Positions 44,695-53,292 of a DNA stretch of 64,000 bases are shown piece after piece (position 1 is the stretch's first letter; each line of letters begins with the position of its first letter). The DNA comes from GCA-002727735 sp036159515. Its GTDB lineage: Bacteria; Bacteroidota; Bacteroidia; Flavobacteriales_D; Parvicellaceae. Location of the stretch: the NCBI GenBank assembly GCA_036159515.1, contig JAYYEV010000002.1:1-64000 (forward strand), in the 5' to 3' direction. Under the pieces are notes generated by a model. The model saw nothing but the letters and a program-made list of their open reading frames with translations, searched no databases and was not told where the DNA came from. The translations under genes were made by a program, and so were the position numbers.

Positions 44695-46050
44695 TTTATT
44701 ACTGCTTTTCCTTAAAAAGTAATAGCAAATGATAGCTGATATAGAGTCAGATATTGGGAAGGAATACCAAATTCCTTCCAATCCGAAAAACATAGGTAAA
44801 ATAAATACCAAAGGAATTAGAAATATTCCCTGTTTAGTCAAGGTTAATAGTAAAGCAGGTAAAGCTTTTCCAATGGCTTGAAAATAGGATGGAGCTATTA
44901 GTAAAAAAACAAGGATAGGAGTAGAGGAGAATATCCAAAATATAGCAGTGGGGGCGTGTTCAACTAAAGCGGGGTCTTTTGTAAATAAATAGGGTATATA
45001 ATTAGAAGAAAACAACAAAATGGCAGTGATTATTACAGAGACTGCAAATCCGCCTATCAAAGACACATTTATTACGGATTTAACCCTTTCAAAGTGGTTA
45101 GCTCCATAATTATATCCGGCAATGGGCATAAAACCTTGAGCAATTCCTATAAGTGGAAATAAAGCAAACATGGCCATCCTTGTGGCTAAGCCATACACTG
45201 AAATAGCTACTTCTCCACCTATGCCTCCAGTTTGACTACCATAGAAGTATAGGGTATTATTAAGTAAAATAGCAATCAAGCTGATAGTACCTTGTCTTAC
45301 TAAATTGACAGACCCAATTTTAAATGTTTCTCCCACGATTTCTTTTTTAAGTTTAAAAAAAGTTGGAATTACTTTTAACTCTCCTTTACCCATAATGTAG
45401 AAGTAAATGATAAACGCCGCACAACCCAAATGAGATATGGTGGTAGCCCAACCTGCCCCTGACATTCCCCACTCAAATAGATCAATAAACACATAATCCA
45501 GTATCACATTTACGAAAGATGGAATCAAAAGCACAATCATAGATACTTTTGCCTTTCCTTCCGCTCTCAGGTTATTATTGGCCATCATAGAAAGAGCCAA
45601 AAATGGAATTCCTATTAAAACGATAGAAAAATAAGTGTCTGCTAAAGGCATGATACCATCTTTTGCTCCAAATAAATCAAGTATGGGATATTTTAGAAAA
45701 ACCCCAACTCCAATTACTAGAAAGGCAAGTATGAGCGTGAGCATGATTTGATTATTAAAAGCCAATTGAGCTCTATCTTTTTTATCACTTCCCAATGCCC
45801 TAGACACAATACTTCCTCCTCCAATACCTATAGACATGCCTATAGAAGAAAATAAAAATGAAATAGGAAAAGTTACGGAGATAGCTCCAATTGCTAAGCC
45901 ACCAATATATTGTCCTACAAAAAAAGTGTCTACTACCATATTTAATGACATGACCATAAACCCTATTGCGGCTGGTAGGGATTGCTTTAGCAGTAATCTT
46001 GGAATAGGCATAGTGCCCAGGTAAGAAGATTTCTCAGAGGATAAAGCCAT
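44683..46050 (-). CDS. MATE-family multidrug/Na+ efflux transporter
   Basis: A 455-residue protein with about twelve membrane segments in two homologous halves. The N-terminal half carries VVDTFFVGQYIGGLAIGAISV and the second half has PLIGIAQGFMPIAGYNYGA, both signatures of the NorM/DinF/MepA superfamily. It is predicted to export cationic drugs or metabolites driven by Na+ or H+. The gene is the downstream partner of asd (6-bp gap) on the minus strand. Confidence 0.93.
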   Translation of the reverse strand: MALSSEKSSYLGTMPIPRLLLKQSLPAAIGFMVMSLNMVVDTFFVGQYIGGLAIGAISVTFPISFLFSSIGMSIGIGGGSIVSRALGSDKKDRAQLAFNNQIMLTLILAFLVIGVGVFLKYPILDLFGAKDGIMPLADTYFSIVLIGIPFLALSMMANNNLRAEGKAKVSMIVLLIPSFVNVILDYVFIDLFEWGMSGAGWATTISHLGCAAFIIYFYIMGKGELKVIPTFFKLKKEIVGETFKIGSVNLVRQGTISLIAILLNNTLYFYGSQTGGIGGEVAISVYGLATRMAMFALFPLIGIAQGFMPIAGYNYGANHFERVKSVINVSLIGGFAVSVIITAILLFSSNYIPYLFTKDPALVEHAPTAIFWIFSSTPILVFLLIAPSYFQAIGKALPALLLTLTKQGIFLIPLVFILPMFFGLEGIWYSFPISDSISAIICYYFLRKSSNKLIR

Positions 46051-46056
46051 GTATAC

Positions 46057-47049
46057 TTAGATCAGCTTGTTTTGTATTAGATAGGCAGCGATCTGGACTG
46101 CATTAGTAGCAGCTCCTTTTCTTAGGTTGTCTGCAACAATCCACATGTCTAAACCATTTTCAATAGAATTATCTCTTCTGATTCTCCCTACAAAAACTTC
46201 ATTTTTGTTTTGAGCTGTAATAGGCATAGGATATAGGTTGTTTTCAGGGTCATCTTGAACCACAACCCCCTCTGTACAGCCTATCAATTCAGTTAATTCA
46301 GATAAGCTAAACGATTTTTTCGTTTCTACATTCACAGCTTCACTATGTCCCCCTATTACAGGTATTCGAACAACGGTAGCAGATACTTGAATTTTATCAT
46401 CATTAAAAATTTTTCGAGTTTCATTTAATAATTTCATTTCTTCAGAAGTATATCCATTTTCTAAAAAGTCACCTCCATGGGGAAAACAGTTTAGATCTAT
46501 TTTATGAGGATATATTTTATTGTGATCAATCCCTTCCCGTTCTCCCATTAATTGTTTAACCGCATTACTTCCTGTTCCAGTGACTGATTGATAGGTGGAA
46601 ATGACCAATCTTTTGATACCATAATGTTTATGAATATTTTTCAAAGCAAGAACAAGTTGTATGGTGGAGCAATTGGGATTTGAAATAATTTTATCATTTC
46701 GAGTTAAAATTCTACCGTTGATTTCAGGGACAATGAGTGGAATTTCTTTTTCCATTCTCCAAGCGGAAGAATTATCTATGACTGTGGTTCCCATTTCAAC
46801 AAATTTCTTTGCCCATTTTTTGGATATTTCACCACCTGCAGAAAATATAGCTATATCGGGATTTTGCTTAATGGCGTCTTGTATTCCAATTACCTCCAAT
46901 TTTGAATTATTGAAAACAACTTCTCTACCAATACTTTTACTTGAAGCTACTGGTAAAAGTTTGGTTAAGGGTAATTTTAATTCTGACAACACCTTAAGGA
47001 TTTCAGAACCTACAAGTCCTGTGCAACCAACAATTGCTATTTTCATCAT
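46057..47049 (-). CDS. asd: Aspartate-semialdehyde dehydrogenase
   Basis: A 330-residue NADP-dependent enzyme of the lysine/threonine/methionine and diaminopimelate pathway. The dinucleotide motif GCTGLVG is N-terminal, the catalytic cysteine C127 lies in SNPNCSTIQ, and RIPVIGGHSEAV supplies the conserved His. Start could be either of two consecutive Met codons (47049 or 47046). It is divergent from the lamin-tail gene, which begins 48 bp away. Confidence 0.96.
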   Translation of the reverse strand: MMKIAIVGCTGLVGSEILKVLSELKLPLTKLLPVASSKSIGREVVFNNSKLEVIGIQDAIKQNPDIAIFSAGGEISKKWAKKFVEMGTTVIDNSSAWRMEKEIPLIVPEINGRILTRNDKIISNPNCSTIQLVLALKNIHKHYGIKRLVISTYQSVTGTGSNAVKQLMGEREGIDHNKIYPHKIDLNCFPHGGDFLENGYTSEEMKLLNETRKIFNDDKIQVSATVVRIPVIGGHSEAVNVETKKSFSLSELTELIGCTEGVVVQDDPENNLYPMPITAQNKNEVFVGRIRRDNSIENGLDMWIVADNLRKGAATNAVQIAAYLIQNKLI

Positions 47050-47096
47050 TTAGTTTTAACCAAAAGTAGTATATTTATTTACTAGATTGGAAGAAT

Positions 47097-48890
47097 ATGA
47101 GACCTCATTTTTTATCGTTAATTATTCCTTTTTTGTACGTTTCACTTCAAGCTCAGCTAATCGATAATTTTTCGGATGGAGACTTCTTTAACAACCCAAC
47201 ATGGCAAGGTGACACTAACCACTTTATAATTAATTCTAATAACCAACTTCAATTGAACGCTCCCTCAGTTACTGATACCTCTTTTTTGGTTGTTGAAACA
47301 GGAATTTTAGATTTTACTAATACCATCACATGGGAGTTTTATGTTAAATTAGATTTGTCCCCATCTAATAGTAATAACTTTAGATATTACCTAACTTCCA
47401 ATAATGCTAATTTACGAGGTAATGTAGATGGTTATTTCATACGTGTTGGCGAAAACGGTTCTACTGATAAAATAAAACTGTATAGGCAAGATGGAACTTC
47501 AACCACTTTACTTATGACTGGGCTTAACGGTGCTTATGGAGTAAATCCTGAATTTAGAGTAAGAGTAAATAGGGACATAAATGGAAATTGGGAAGTGTTA
47601 AGTGATAGCATTGGAGGAACATCTTATGTTTATGAGGGAGGAGCAACTGATAATACGCACCAGTTTTCTACTTTTTCAGGCGTTTGGTGTAAAAGGACAA
47701 CTTCTAATACGGATAACTTTTACTTTGATGATATTGAAATAAATGGAAATGTCATTAACGATAACAATCCTCCACAAGTTTATAACTCTTTTGTAAAGGG
47801 GACCAATACCATTGAAATACAATTTGATGAACCCGTAACTTCAAGTGCTGAGCAGATTAATAATTATAATTTGAATTTCAATAATGGCAATCCCCTATTA
47901 GTAACGGTAATTAGTTCCGGTTACGAACTTCTTTTTAATAATGCATTCATTTCAAATGATACGCTAGTGCTTGACATAAATAATGTTCAGGACCTTTCAG
48001 GCAACGTATTAGATACAACCATTGAAATAATTGTGCCTGATACAGCCTCTGCAGGAGATATTTTATTTAATGAATTGCTTTTTGACCCCTACGCAGGCGG
48101 TTCAGACTACGTAGAATTCTTTAACACCTCCAATAGTAATATTGATTTGTATCATTATTTCATCGCGGATTATGATGCAAGTGACGGTGAAATAGGTAAT
48201 TACAAGCAGATTAGTGAACATCATGTAATCTCTCCGTCTGATGTGGTATGTTTTACCGAAGACGAATATTCTACTATTTCAGATTTTATTACTCATGGTG
48301 TAACCAAGATTGTTCAAATGGATTTACCTAGTTTTCCAAATGATTCTGCAACCATTTATTTACTTACACCTGACTCAAATTTGGTAGATAAATTTAGCTA
48401 TTCAGAAGACATGCATTACGAGCTCATAAATGATACAGAAGGAATATCTTTAGAAAAGATTATTAGCAACGAAAATTCCGGTGATTTTTCCAATTGGACT
48501 AGTGCTGCTGAATCAGTAGGCTGGGGCACTCCTGGAGTTGAAAATTCTCAGCGTTTTAATCAATTAATAAGCACTAATCAATTTGAAGTTCAAACAGCTG
48601 TTTTTTCTCCCGACAATGACGGATTTGAAGACGTTGCCGTATTTTCTTACCAGCTAATGGATTCTGATATGGTGGGAAATGCAAGTATATATGATAAGAC
48701 AGGAAGACTAATTAAAAGAGTCTTGATAAATAAATTACTAGGCATCGAAGGTCAATTTACATGGGATGGGACTAATTTTAATAATCAAAAAGCGGGTATT
48801 GGAATTTATTTAATTCATTTTGAAGCATTTGGTGAAAATGGGGACATCATTACGCATAAGAAATCCATTACGCTTAAAACTCGTTTTTAA
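47097..48890 (+). CDS. Secreted lamin-tail-domain protein
   Basis: A 597-residue protein with a signal peptide (1-20, LQAQ). Region 20-215 looks like a concanavalin-like or beta-sandwich domain (TITWEFYVKLDL). A Big-like domain (220-318) with FDEPVTS follows. The lamin-tail domain (about 322-480) has DILFNELLFDPYAGGSDYVEF. The last 100 residues are a FlgD-Ig/T9SS-like module (VFSPDNDGFEDVA, YDKTGRLIK, FTWDGTNF, GIGIYLIHFEAF) ending in ITLKTRF. It is probably exported by T9SS; function unknown. A TATATTTA near-match promoter box lies 20 bp before the ATG. Confidence 0.87.
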   Translation: MRPHFLSLIIPFLYVSLQAQLIDNFSDGDFFNNPTWQGDTNHFIINSNNQLQLNAPSVTDTSFLVVETGILDFTNTITWEFYVKLDLSPSNSNNFRYYLTSNNANLRGNVDGYFIRVGENGSTDKIKLYRQDGTSTTLLMTGLNGAYGVNPEFRVRVNRDINGNWEVLSDSIGGTSYVYEGGATDNTHQFSTFSGVWCKRTTSNTDNFYFDDIEINGNVINDNNPPQVYNSFVKGTNTIEIQFDEPVTSSAEQINNYNLNFNNGNPLLVTVISSGYELLFNNAFISNDTLVLDINNVQDLSGNVLDTTIEIIVPDTASAGDILFNELLFDPYAGGSDYVEFFNTSNSNIDLYHYFIADYDASDGEIGNYKQISEHHVISPSDVVCFTEDEYSTISDFITHGVTKIVQMDLPSFPNDSATIYLLTPDSNLVDKFSYSEDMHYELINDTEGISLEKIISNENSGDFSNWTSAAESVGWGTPGVENSQRFNQLISTNQFEVQTAVFSPDNDGFEDVAVFSYQLMDSDMVGNASIYDKTGRLIKRVLINKLLGIEGQFTWDGTNFNNQKAGIGIYLIHFEAFGENGDIITHKKSITLKTRF

Positions 48891-48934
48891 ATTAAATTAC
48901 TTTAATCAATATGTACCAAAGTCATTAATTTAGT

Positions 48935-48942
48935 GATATTTG
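48935..48942 (+). promoter_or_regulatory. Near-consensus -7 box before the polyprenyl synthase TTG start
   Basis: GATATTTG is one base from TAnnTTTG and ends 4 nt before the TTG start at 48947. Transcription would then begin very near the start codon. Confidence 0.35.
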
Positions 48943-48946
48943 CTAC

Positions 48947-49921
48947 TTGTCTATAGTTGATCAAATAAAGCTACCTGTTAGAGAAGAAATGGTTCTCTTT
49001 GAACAAAAATTCAAAGAAGCCATGAAGAGTGAAGTAGCTTTGTTGGATAAAATTACGCATTACATCATAAAAAGAAAAGGAAAACAGTTAAGACCTTTAT
49101 TTGTTTTTCTTGCAGCTAAGATGCACGGCAAAATTTCTGAAGGCACTTACCTTGCGGCATCCTTAATTGAATTACTTCATACAGCAACTTTAGTTCACGA
49201 TGATGTGGTAGATGACGCTGCTGAAAGAAGAGGTTTTTTATCTATAAATGCACTTTGGAAAAATAAAATCGCCGTACTTGTAGGAGATTATTTGCTTTCT
49301 AGGGGTTTATTAATCACTACTGAAAATAATAGAATTGATTTACTCCGGATTGTAAGTAAAGCCGTTAAATCTATGAGTGAGGGAGAATTACTACAGATGG
49401 AAAAGGCCAGAAACTTGGATATTACAGAAGAAGTATATTTTAAAATTATCGAGCAAAAAACAGCCTCGCTTGTTTCTGCTTGTTGTGGTACTGGGGCTTG
49501 TTCTGTAGGGGTCGATGAGGGCATGGTTGAATTAATGGAGGAAATAGGTAAATATGTAGGTATCGCCTTTCAAATTAAAGATGATATTTTTGATTATGGG
49601 TTCTCTGATAAAATTGGCAAACCTACGGGAATAGATCTAAAAGAAAGAAAGTTAACCTTACCGCTAATACATGTCTTAAATAAAATTGATAGATCCTCAA
49701 GAAAAATGATTATCAATACTATAAAAAAAGAAAAGCAAGACCCTCAAAAAATTAAGAATATAATCGACTTAGTTATTCAGCAAGGAGGTATTGAATACGC
49801 TGAAAATCAAATGTACAACTATCGAGATAAAGCATTAGTATTACTAAAAAAAGTACCGGATTCACCAGCAAAATCCTCTTTTGAATTATTAATTGACTAC
49901 TCTATTAAAAGAGTTAAATAG
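48947..49921 (+). CDS. Polyprenyl (octaprenyl-type) diphosphate synthase
   Basis: A 324-residue trans-isoprenyl diphosphate synthase with a TTG start. The first Asp-rich motif is HDDVVDDA and the second is KDDIFDYG, with GKQLRP upstream (substrate-binding Arg) and GDYLLSRG between. It elongates farnesyl diphosphate with isopentenyl diphosphate, probably to make the menaquinone side chain. Exact chain length is not readable. It is followed by uvrC after 38 bp. Confidence 0.93.
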   Translation: MSIVDQIKLPVREEMVLFEQKFKEAMKSEVALLDKITHYIIKRKGKQLRPLFVFLAAKMHGKISEGTYLAASLIELLHTATLVHDDVVDDAAERRGFLSINALWKNKIAVLVGDYLLSRGLLITTENNRIDLLRIVSKAVKSMSEGELLQMEKARNLDITEEVYFKIIEQKTASLVSACCGTGACSVGVDEGMVELMEEIGKYVGIAFQIKDDIFDYGFSDKIGKPTGIDLKERKLTLPLIHVLNKIDRSSRKMIINTIKKEKQDPQKIKNIIDLVIQQGGIEYAENQMYNYRDKALVLLKKVPDSPAKSSFELLIDYSIKRVK

Positions 49922-49959
49922 CTTTTATTTTAGCTATATTTATTTAAAAAACCCAATCA

Positions 49960-51750
49960 TTGAGTTCTATTGCTGAACAAATAAAAGTGTTAGATAACCT
50001 TCCAGGTGTTTATCAATTTTACGACACTGATGAGAAGTTATTATATGTAGGTAAAGCTAAAAAGCTAAAAAATAGGGTAGCCTCCTATTTCAATAAAAAG
50101 AAATTCGAAAATGGTAAAACCAAGGTGATGGTTGGAAAGGTTGCAAAAATAAAAACCATTCACCTGGATTCAGAAATTGATGCCTTGTTGTTAGAAAACA
50201 AGCTCATCAAAGAGTACCAACCAAAATATAATATTCAACTAAAAGATGATAAAACATACCCTTGGATATGTATTAAAAATGAACTATTTCCTCGTATTTT
50301 TTATACCCGAAAAAAAATAAAAGATGGATCTGCCTACTTTGGACCATATCCGTCTGTAAAAGTGGTTAAAACGGTGATTGAAATGGCTAAAAAATGTTTT
50401 GAAATAAGGTCTTGTAATCATGCTTTAACGGAAGAAAAAATCAAGAAGGGTGAGTTCAATACAGCAGTTGATTTTTACATTGGAAATTGCAAAGGATGTT
50501 GCCAAGGTAAAGTGACGGTAAGCTCTTACAGCGAACGTATACAACATGTAAAATCGGCTTTGAATGGCGAGTTCAGTAAGGTGTTGAGAGAATTAAAAAA
50601 AGAAATGGAAGGCCATGCAAGTGTCTATCAATTTGAGGAAGCTAATGAGGTGAAATCTAAAATAAAACACCTTCAAAAATTTCAATACAAATCTACGGTA
50701 GTGGATACTAACATTACTTCTTTAGGGGTTATGAATTTCACCAAAGATTCCAAGTATGCCTATATCAATGCTTTGTTAGTAATGCAAGGAACTATTATTA
50801 AAAGTAAAACAACCGTAGTTCAAACTACCATGGGCGAAAGTGATGAACGAGTCTTGTCCCATGCCTTAGGGAATAATTTAACAGAAATATTCAACGATAT
50901 AAAAGAACTTGTTTTACCTATTCCTATTCCGATTGAGGCGACATTTAAAATACACATTCCTCAACGAGGTGATAAGCGAAACTTACTCTTACTTTCTAAG
51001 AAAAATGCAATGGCTAAAAAAAATGAATTACTAAAAGCAGAGCATTTAAAAGATCCTGACGCGAAAAAAAATTACATTTTAGATCAATTAAAGTCTGACT
51101 TAAGACTCAGTGAGGTCCCTTTGCATATGGAGTGTTTTGACAACTCAAATTTTCAAGGAAGCTATCCTGTTGCTGCATGTGTAGTCTTTAAAGGTGCAAA
51201 ACCTGTTAAAAAAGAATACAGGCATTTTAACATTAAAACAGTGGAGGGTCCAAATGATTTTGCATCAATGGAGGAGGTGATTTACAGGAGATATAGAAGA
51301 TTGTTAGATGAAGGTTCATCTTTGCCACAATTAATTATAGTGGATGGTGGAAAGGGACAATTGTCCAGTGCTCTGAAAAGCCTTCGTAAATTGGGTCTAG
51401 AAAATAAGATTAGTATTATTGGTATAGCTAAAAAGCTTGAGGAAATATATTTCCCTAATGATCAACTACCTCTCTACTTAGATAAAAAATCAACTTCATT
51501 AAAAATTATTCAACATATGAGAAATGAAGCTCATCGTTTTGGAATTACCCATCACAGAAACAGACGCTTAAAAGGAACCTTACATACGGAGTTATTTCAA
51601 ATAGATGGGATTGGGGAAAAAACAGCTATTCATTTATTGAAACAATTTGGTTCTATTGAAATCATTAAAAAAGTGGGGATAGATGAATTACAAAAAAGTG
51701 TGGGCAATCACAAAGCAAGATTAATCCAACAATATTTCAAAGAGATTTAG
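49960..51750 (+). CDS. uvrC: Excinuclease ABC subunit C
   Basis: A 596-residue nucleotide excision repair nuclease, TTG start. The GIY-YIG domain (about 12-95) has LPGVYQFYD and LLYVGKAKKLKNRV. The cysteine-containing region (IRSCNHAL, GNCKGCCQG) and the UVR motif (about 205-240) follow. The RNase-H-like second nuclease is at about 380-530 (CFDNSNFQGSYPVAACVV, IVDGGKGQL) and the HhH motif at the C-terminus (IDGIGEKTAIHLLKQFGS). All domains are intact. A TATATTTA near-match box lies upstream at 49936-49943. Confidence 0.96.
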   Translation: MSSIAEQIKVLDNLPGVYQFYDTDEKLLYVGKAKKLKNRVASYFNKKKFENGKTKVMVGKVAKIKTIHLDSEIDALLLENKLIKEYQPKYNIQLKDDKTYPWICIKNELFPRIFYTRKKIKDGSAYFGPYPSVKVVKTVIEMAKKCFEIRSCNHALTEEKIKKGEFNTAVDFYIGNCKGCCQGKVTVSSYSERIQHVKSALNGEFSKVLRELKKEMEGHASVYQFEEANEVKSKIKHLQKFQYKSTVVDTNITSLGVMNFTKDSKYAYINALLVMQGTIIKSKTTVVQTTMGESDERVLSHALGNNLTEIFNDIKELVLPIPIPIEATFKIHIPQRGDKRNLLLLSKKNAMAKKNELLKAEHLKDPDAKKNYILDQLKSDLRLSEVPLHMECFDNSNFQGSYPVAACVVFKGAKPVKKEYRHFNIKTVEGPNDFASMEEVIYRRYRRLLDEGSSLPQLIIVDGGKGQLSSALKSLRKLGLENKISIIGIAKKLEEIYFPNDQLPLYLDKKSTSLKIIQHMRNEAHRFGITHHRNRRLKGTLHTELFQIDGIGEKTAIHLLKQFGSIEIIKKVGIDELQKSVGNHKARLIQQYFKEI

Positions 51751-51786
51751 ATGAAGGCAAACAGGAACTAATTCATGAGATTTTGT

Positions 51787-51794
51787 TATTTTTG
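51787..51794 (+). promoter_or_regulatory. Putative -7 promoter box, GTG start 5 nt downstream
   Basis: TATTTTTG matches TAnnTTTG and ends 5 nt before the GTG start at 51800. No ribosome-binding site can fit, so the mRNA would be leaderless. Confidence 0.45.
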
Positions 51795-51799
51795 GTTTA

Positions 51800-52828
51800 G
51801 TGGTTCATTTAGATAAATACATTGTTCAGTTATTACATCATCATGATTGTGTAATTATTCCTGATTTTGGAGGTTTTGTCGCGCAATATAAAACGGCTAG
51901 TTTAGATGGGGTAACTGGATTTTATTCTCCACCTTCAAAACAAATATTATTTAATATTAATTTGAAGAACAATGATGGTTTACTCGCAAATAAAATAGCC
52001 CAGGAACAAAATATTTCCTTCCAAAGAGCTACTCAAATTATTGCAGATTTTGTACGAATCATCAATATAGAATTAAAAGAGAACAAAACATTCCAGTTTG
52101 TCAAACTTGGCAAGCTGTTTTTTGAAAACAATGCACTGTTGTTTAATCAGAAATCAGCTAACTTTTTAGGCGCTTCATATGGATTACCTCCTGTAAACAT
52201 AAATGAATTTAAATCTGCAGAATCACATGTAAAAGAATCCACCAAAGTATTTGATATTAACTCTAAAATAGAGCCTAATAAAAGTAAATGGTGGGTAGCA
52301 GCAGCAATTGTGCCCATATTGTTTTACACTGCCTGGATACCGTTAAAAACGGACTTGCTAAATAACCCATCCAATTTCAGTTATTCTGATTTAAATCCTT
52401 TTACGTATTCCAAGGAAGTGAAAGGTCCAATGGCATTAAATAATTTTGTTCATGAGGATGTGGAGTCTAATGAAGCTAACACTACAACGGATAACCCAAT
52501 TAAAGAAATAAAATTGGTTGAACATACTACTGCACTTTCTGGAAATCCGTTAATAATTAAAGAGAAGCTTACACATGAAACGTCACCAACTGCAGCAATT
52601 TCAACCCAAAAATATCATGTGATAGTGGGTTGTTTCGGTAATGAAAAGAATTCTTCGAGATTGATTAAGAAATTAAACAAAAAGGGCTACAAGGCTTATA
52701 AGCTAGATGTACACAAAAACCTACACAGAGTTGCTTTAGCTACCTTCAAAAACAAACAAGACGCTATACTAGCCCAAACCGAAATAATGAAGTCAGAAAA
52801 AATGTCTTCTTGGGTTCTAACAAAATAA
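51800..52828 (+). CDS. HU-CCDC81-like and SPOR domain membrane protein
   Basis: A 342-residue protein, GTG start. Residues 1-135 form the HU-CCDC81-like double domain (YIVQLLHHHDCVIIPDFGGF, then KFVKLGKLFF-like ending in NFLGASYGLPPVN). A TM helix (about 162-178; WVAAAIVPILFYTAW) precedes a linker and a C-terminal SPOR domain (about 265-342; KYHVIVGCFGNEKNS). SPOR domains bind denuded glycan at the septum, and the N-terminal domain would be cytoplasmic. The protein may connect chromosome or cytoplasmic factors with septal peptidoglycan; that link is inferred. recX begins at its stop codon (TAATG). Confidence 0.9.
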   Translation: MVHLDKYIVQLLHHHDCVIIPDFGGFVAQYKTASLDGVTGFYSPPSKQILFNINLKNNDGLLANKIAQEQNISFQRATQIIADFVRIINIELKENKTFQFVKLGKLFFENNALLFNQKSANFLGASYGLPPVNINEFKSAESHVKESTKVFDINSKIEPNKSKWWVAAAIVPILFYTAWIPLKTDLLNNPSNFSYSDLNPFTYSKEVKGPMALNNFVHEDVESNEANTTTDNPIKEIKLVEHTTALSGNPLIIKEKLTHETSPTAAISTQKYHVIVGCFGNEKNSSRLIKKLNKKGYKAYKLDVHKNLHRVALATFKNKQDAILAQTEIMKSEKMSSWVLTK

Positions 52829-53292
52829 TGTCTACAGAACATTTTAAAAAAGCGTATTCCTATTTTTCTAATAGATGTTCTAAAAAAGAATTATCCACAA
52901 GAGAGGTCATGGTTGGCTTGCAAAAATATCAGCTTAAATTATCGGAAAAGCACAAGATAATTAGCAAGTTAAAAAAGGAAAAATATATTGATCATGATCG
53001 ATTTGCCAAAGCTTTTACAAACGATCGTTTTAATTTTTATAAATGGGGGAAACTGAAAATAAAACAACAGTTATTAATTAAAGGCATTGAAGAACCATTA
53101 ATAGATAACGCAATAAGCCTAATTGACGATGATGCTTATCAAGCATTAATAAAAGAGCTAGCTTTAAAAAAGAAAGCACAAATTAGTATTGATGACCATT
53201 TTCAGGCTAAACAAAAGATATGCAATTCCTTAAATACCAAAGGTTTTGAAGGTGAGTTAGTCTATGAAATTGTAGAAAAAATACTGGATTAG
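52828..53292 (+). CDS. recX: RecX regulatory protein
   Basis: 154 residues starting at the ATG overlapping the previous stop by one base (TAATG); an upstream TTG at 52810 is also in frame but unlikely. The three-helix RecX repeats are visible: AYSYFSNRCSKKELS, KLKKEKYIDHDRFAKAFTNDR and a last DDAYQALIKELALKKK. KWGKLKIKQQLLIKGI is the classic central motif. RecX modulates RecA filaments. There is no recA in the window. Confidence 0.92.
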   Translation: MSTEHFKKAYSYFSNRCSKKELSTREVMVGLQKYQLKLSEKHKIISKLKKEKYIDHDRFAKAFTNDRFNFYKWGKLKIKQQLLIKGIEEPLIDNAISLIDDDAYQALIKELALKKKAQISIDDHFQAKQKICNSLNTKGFEGELVYEIVEKILD

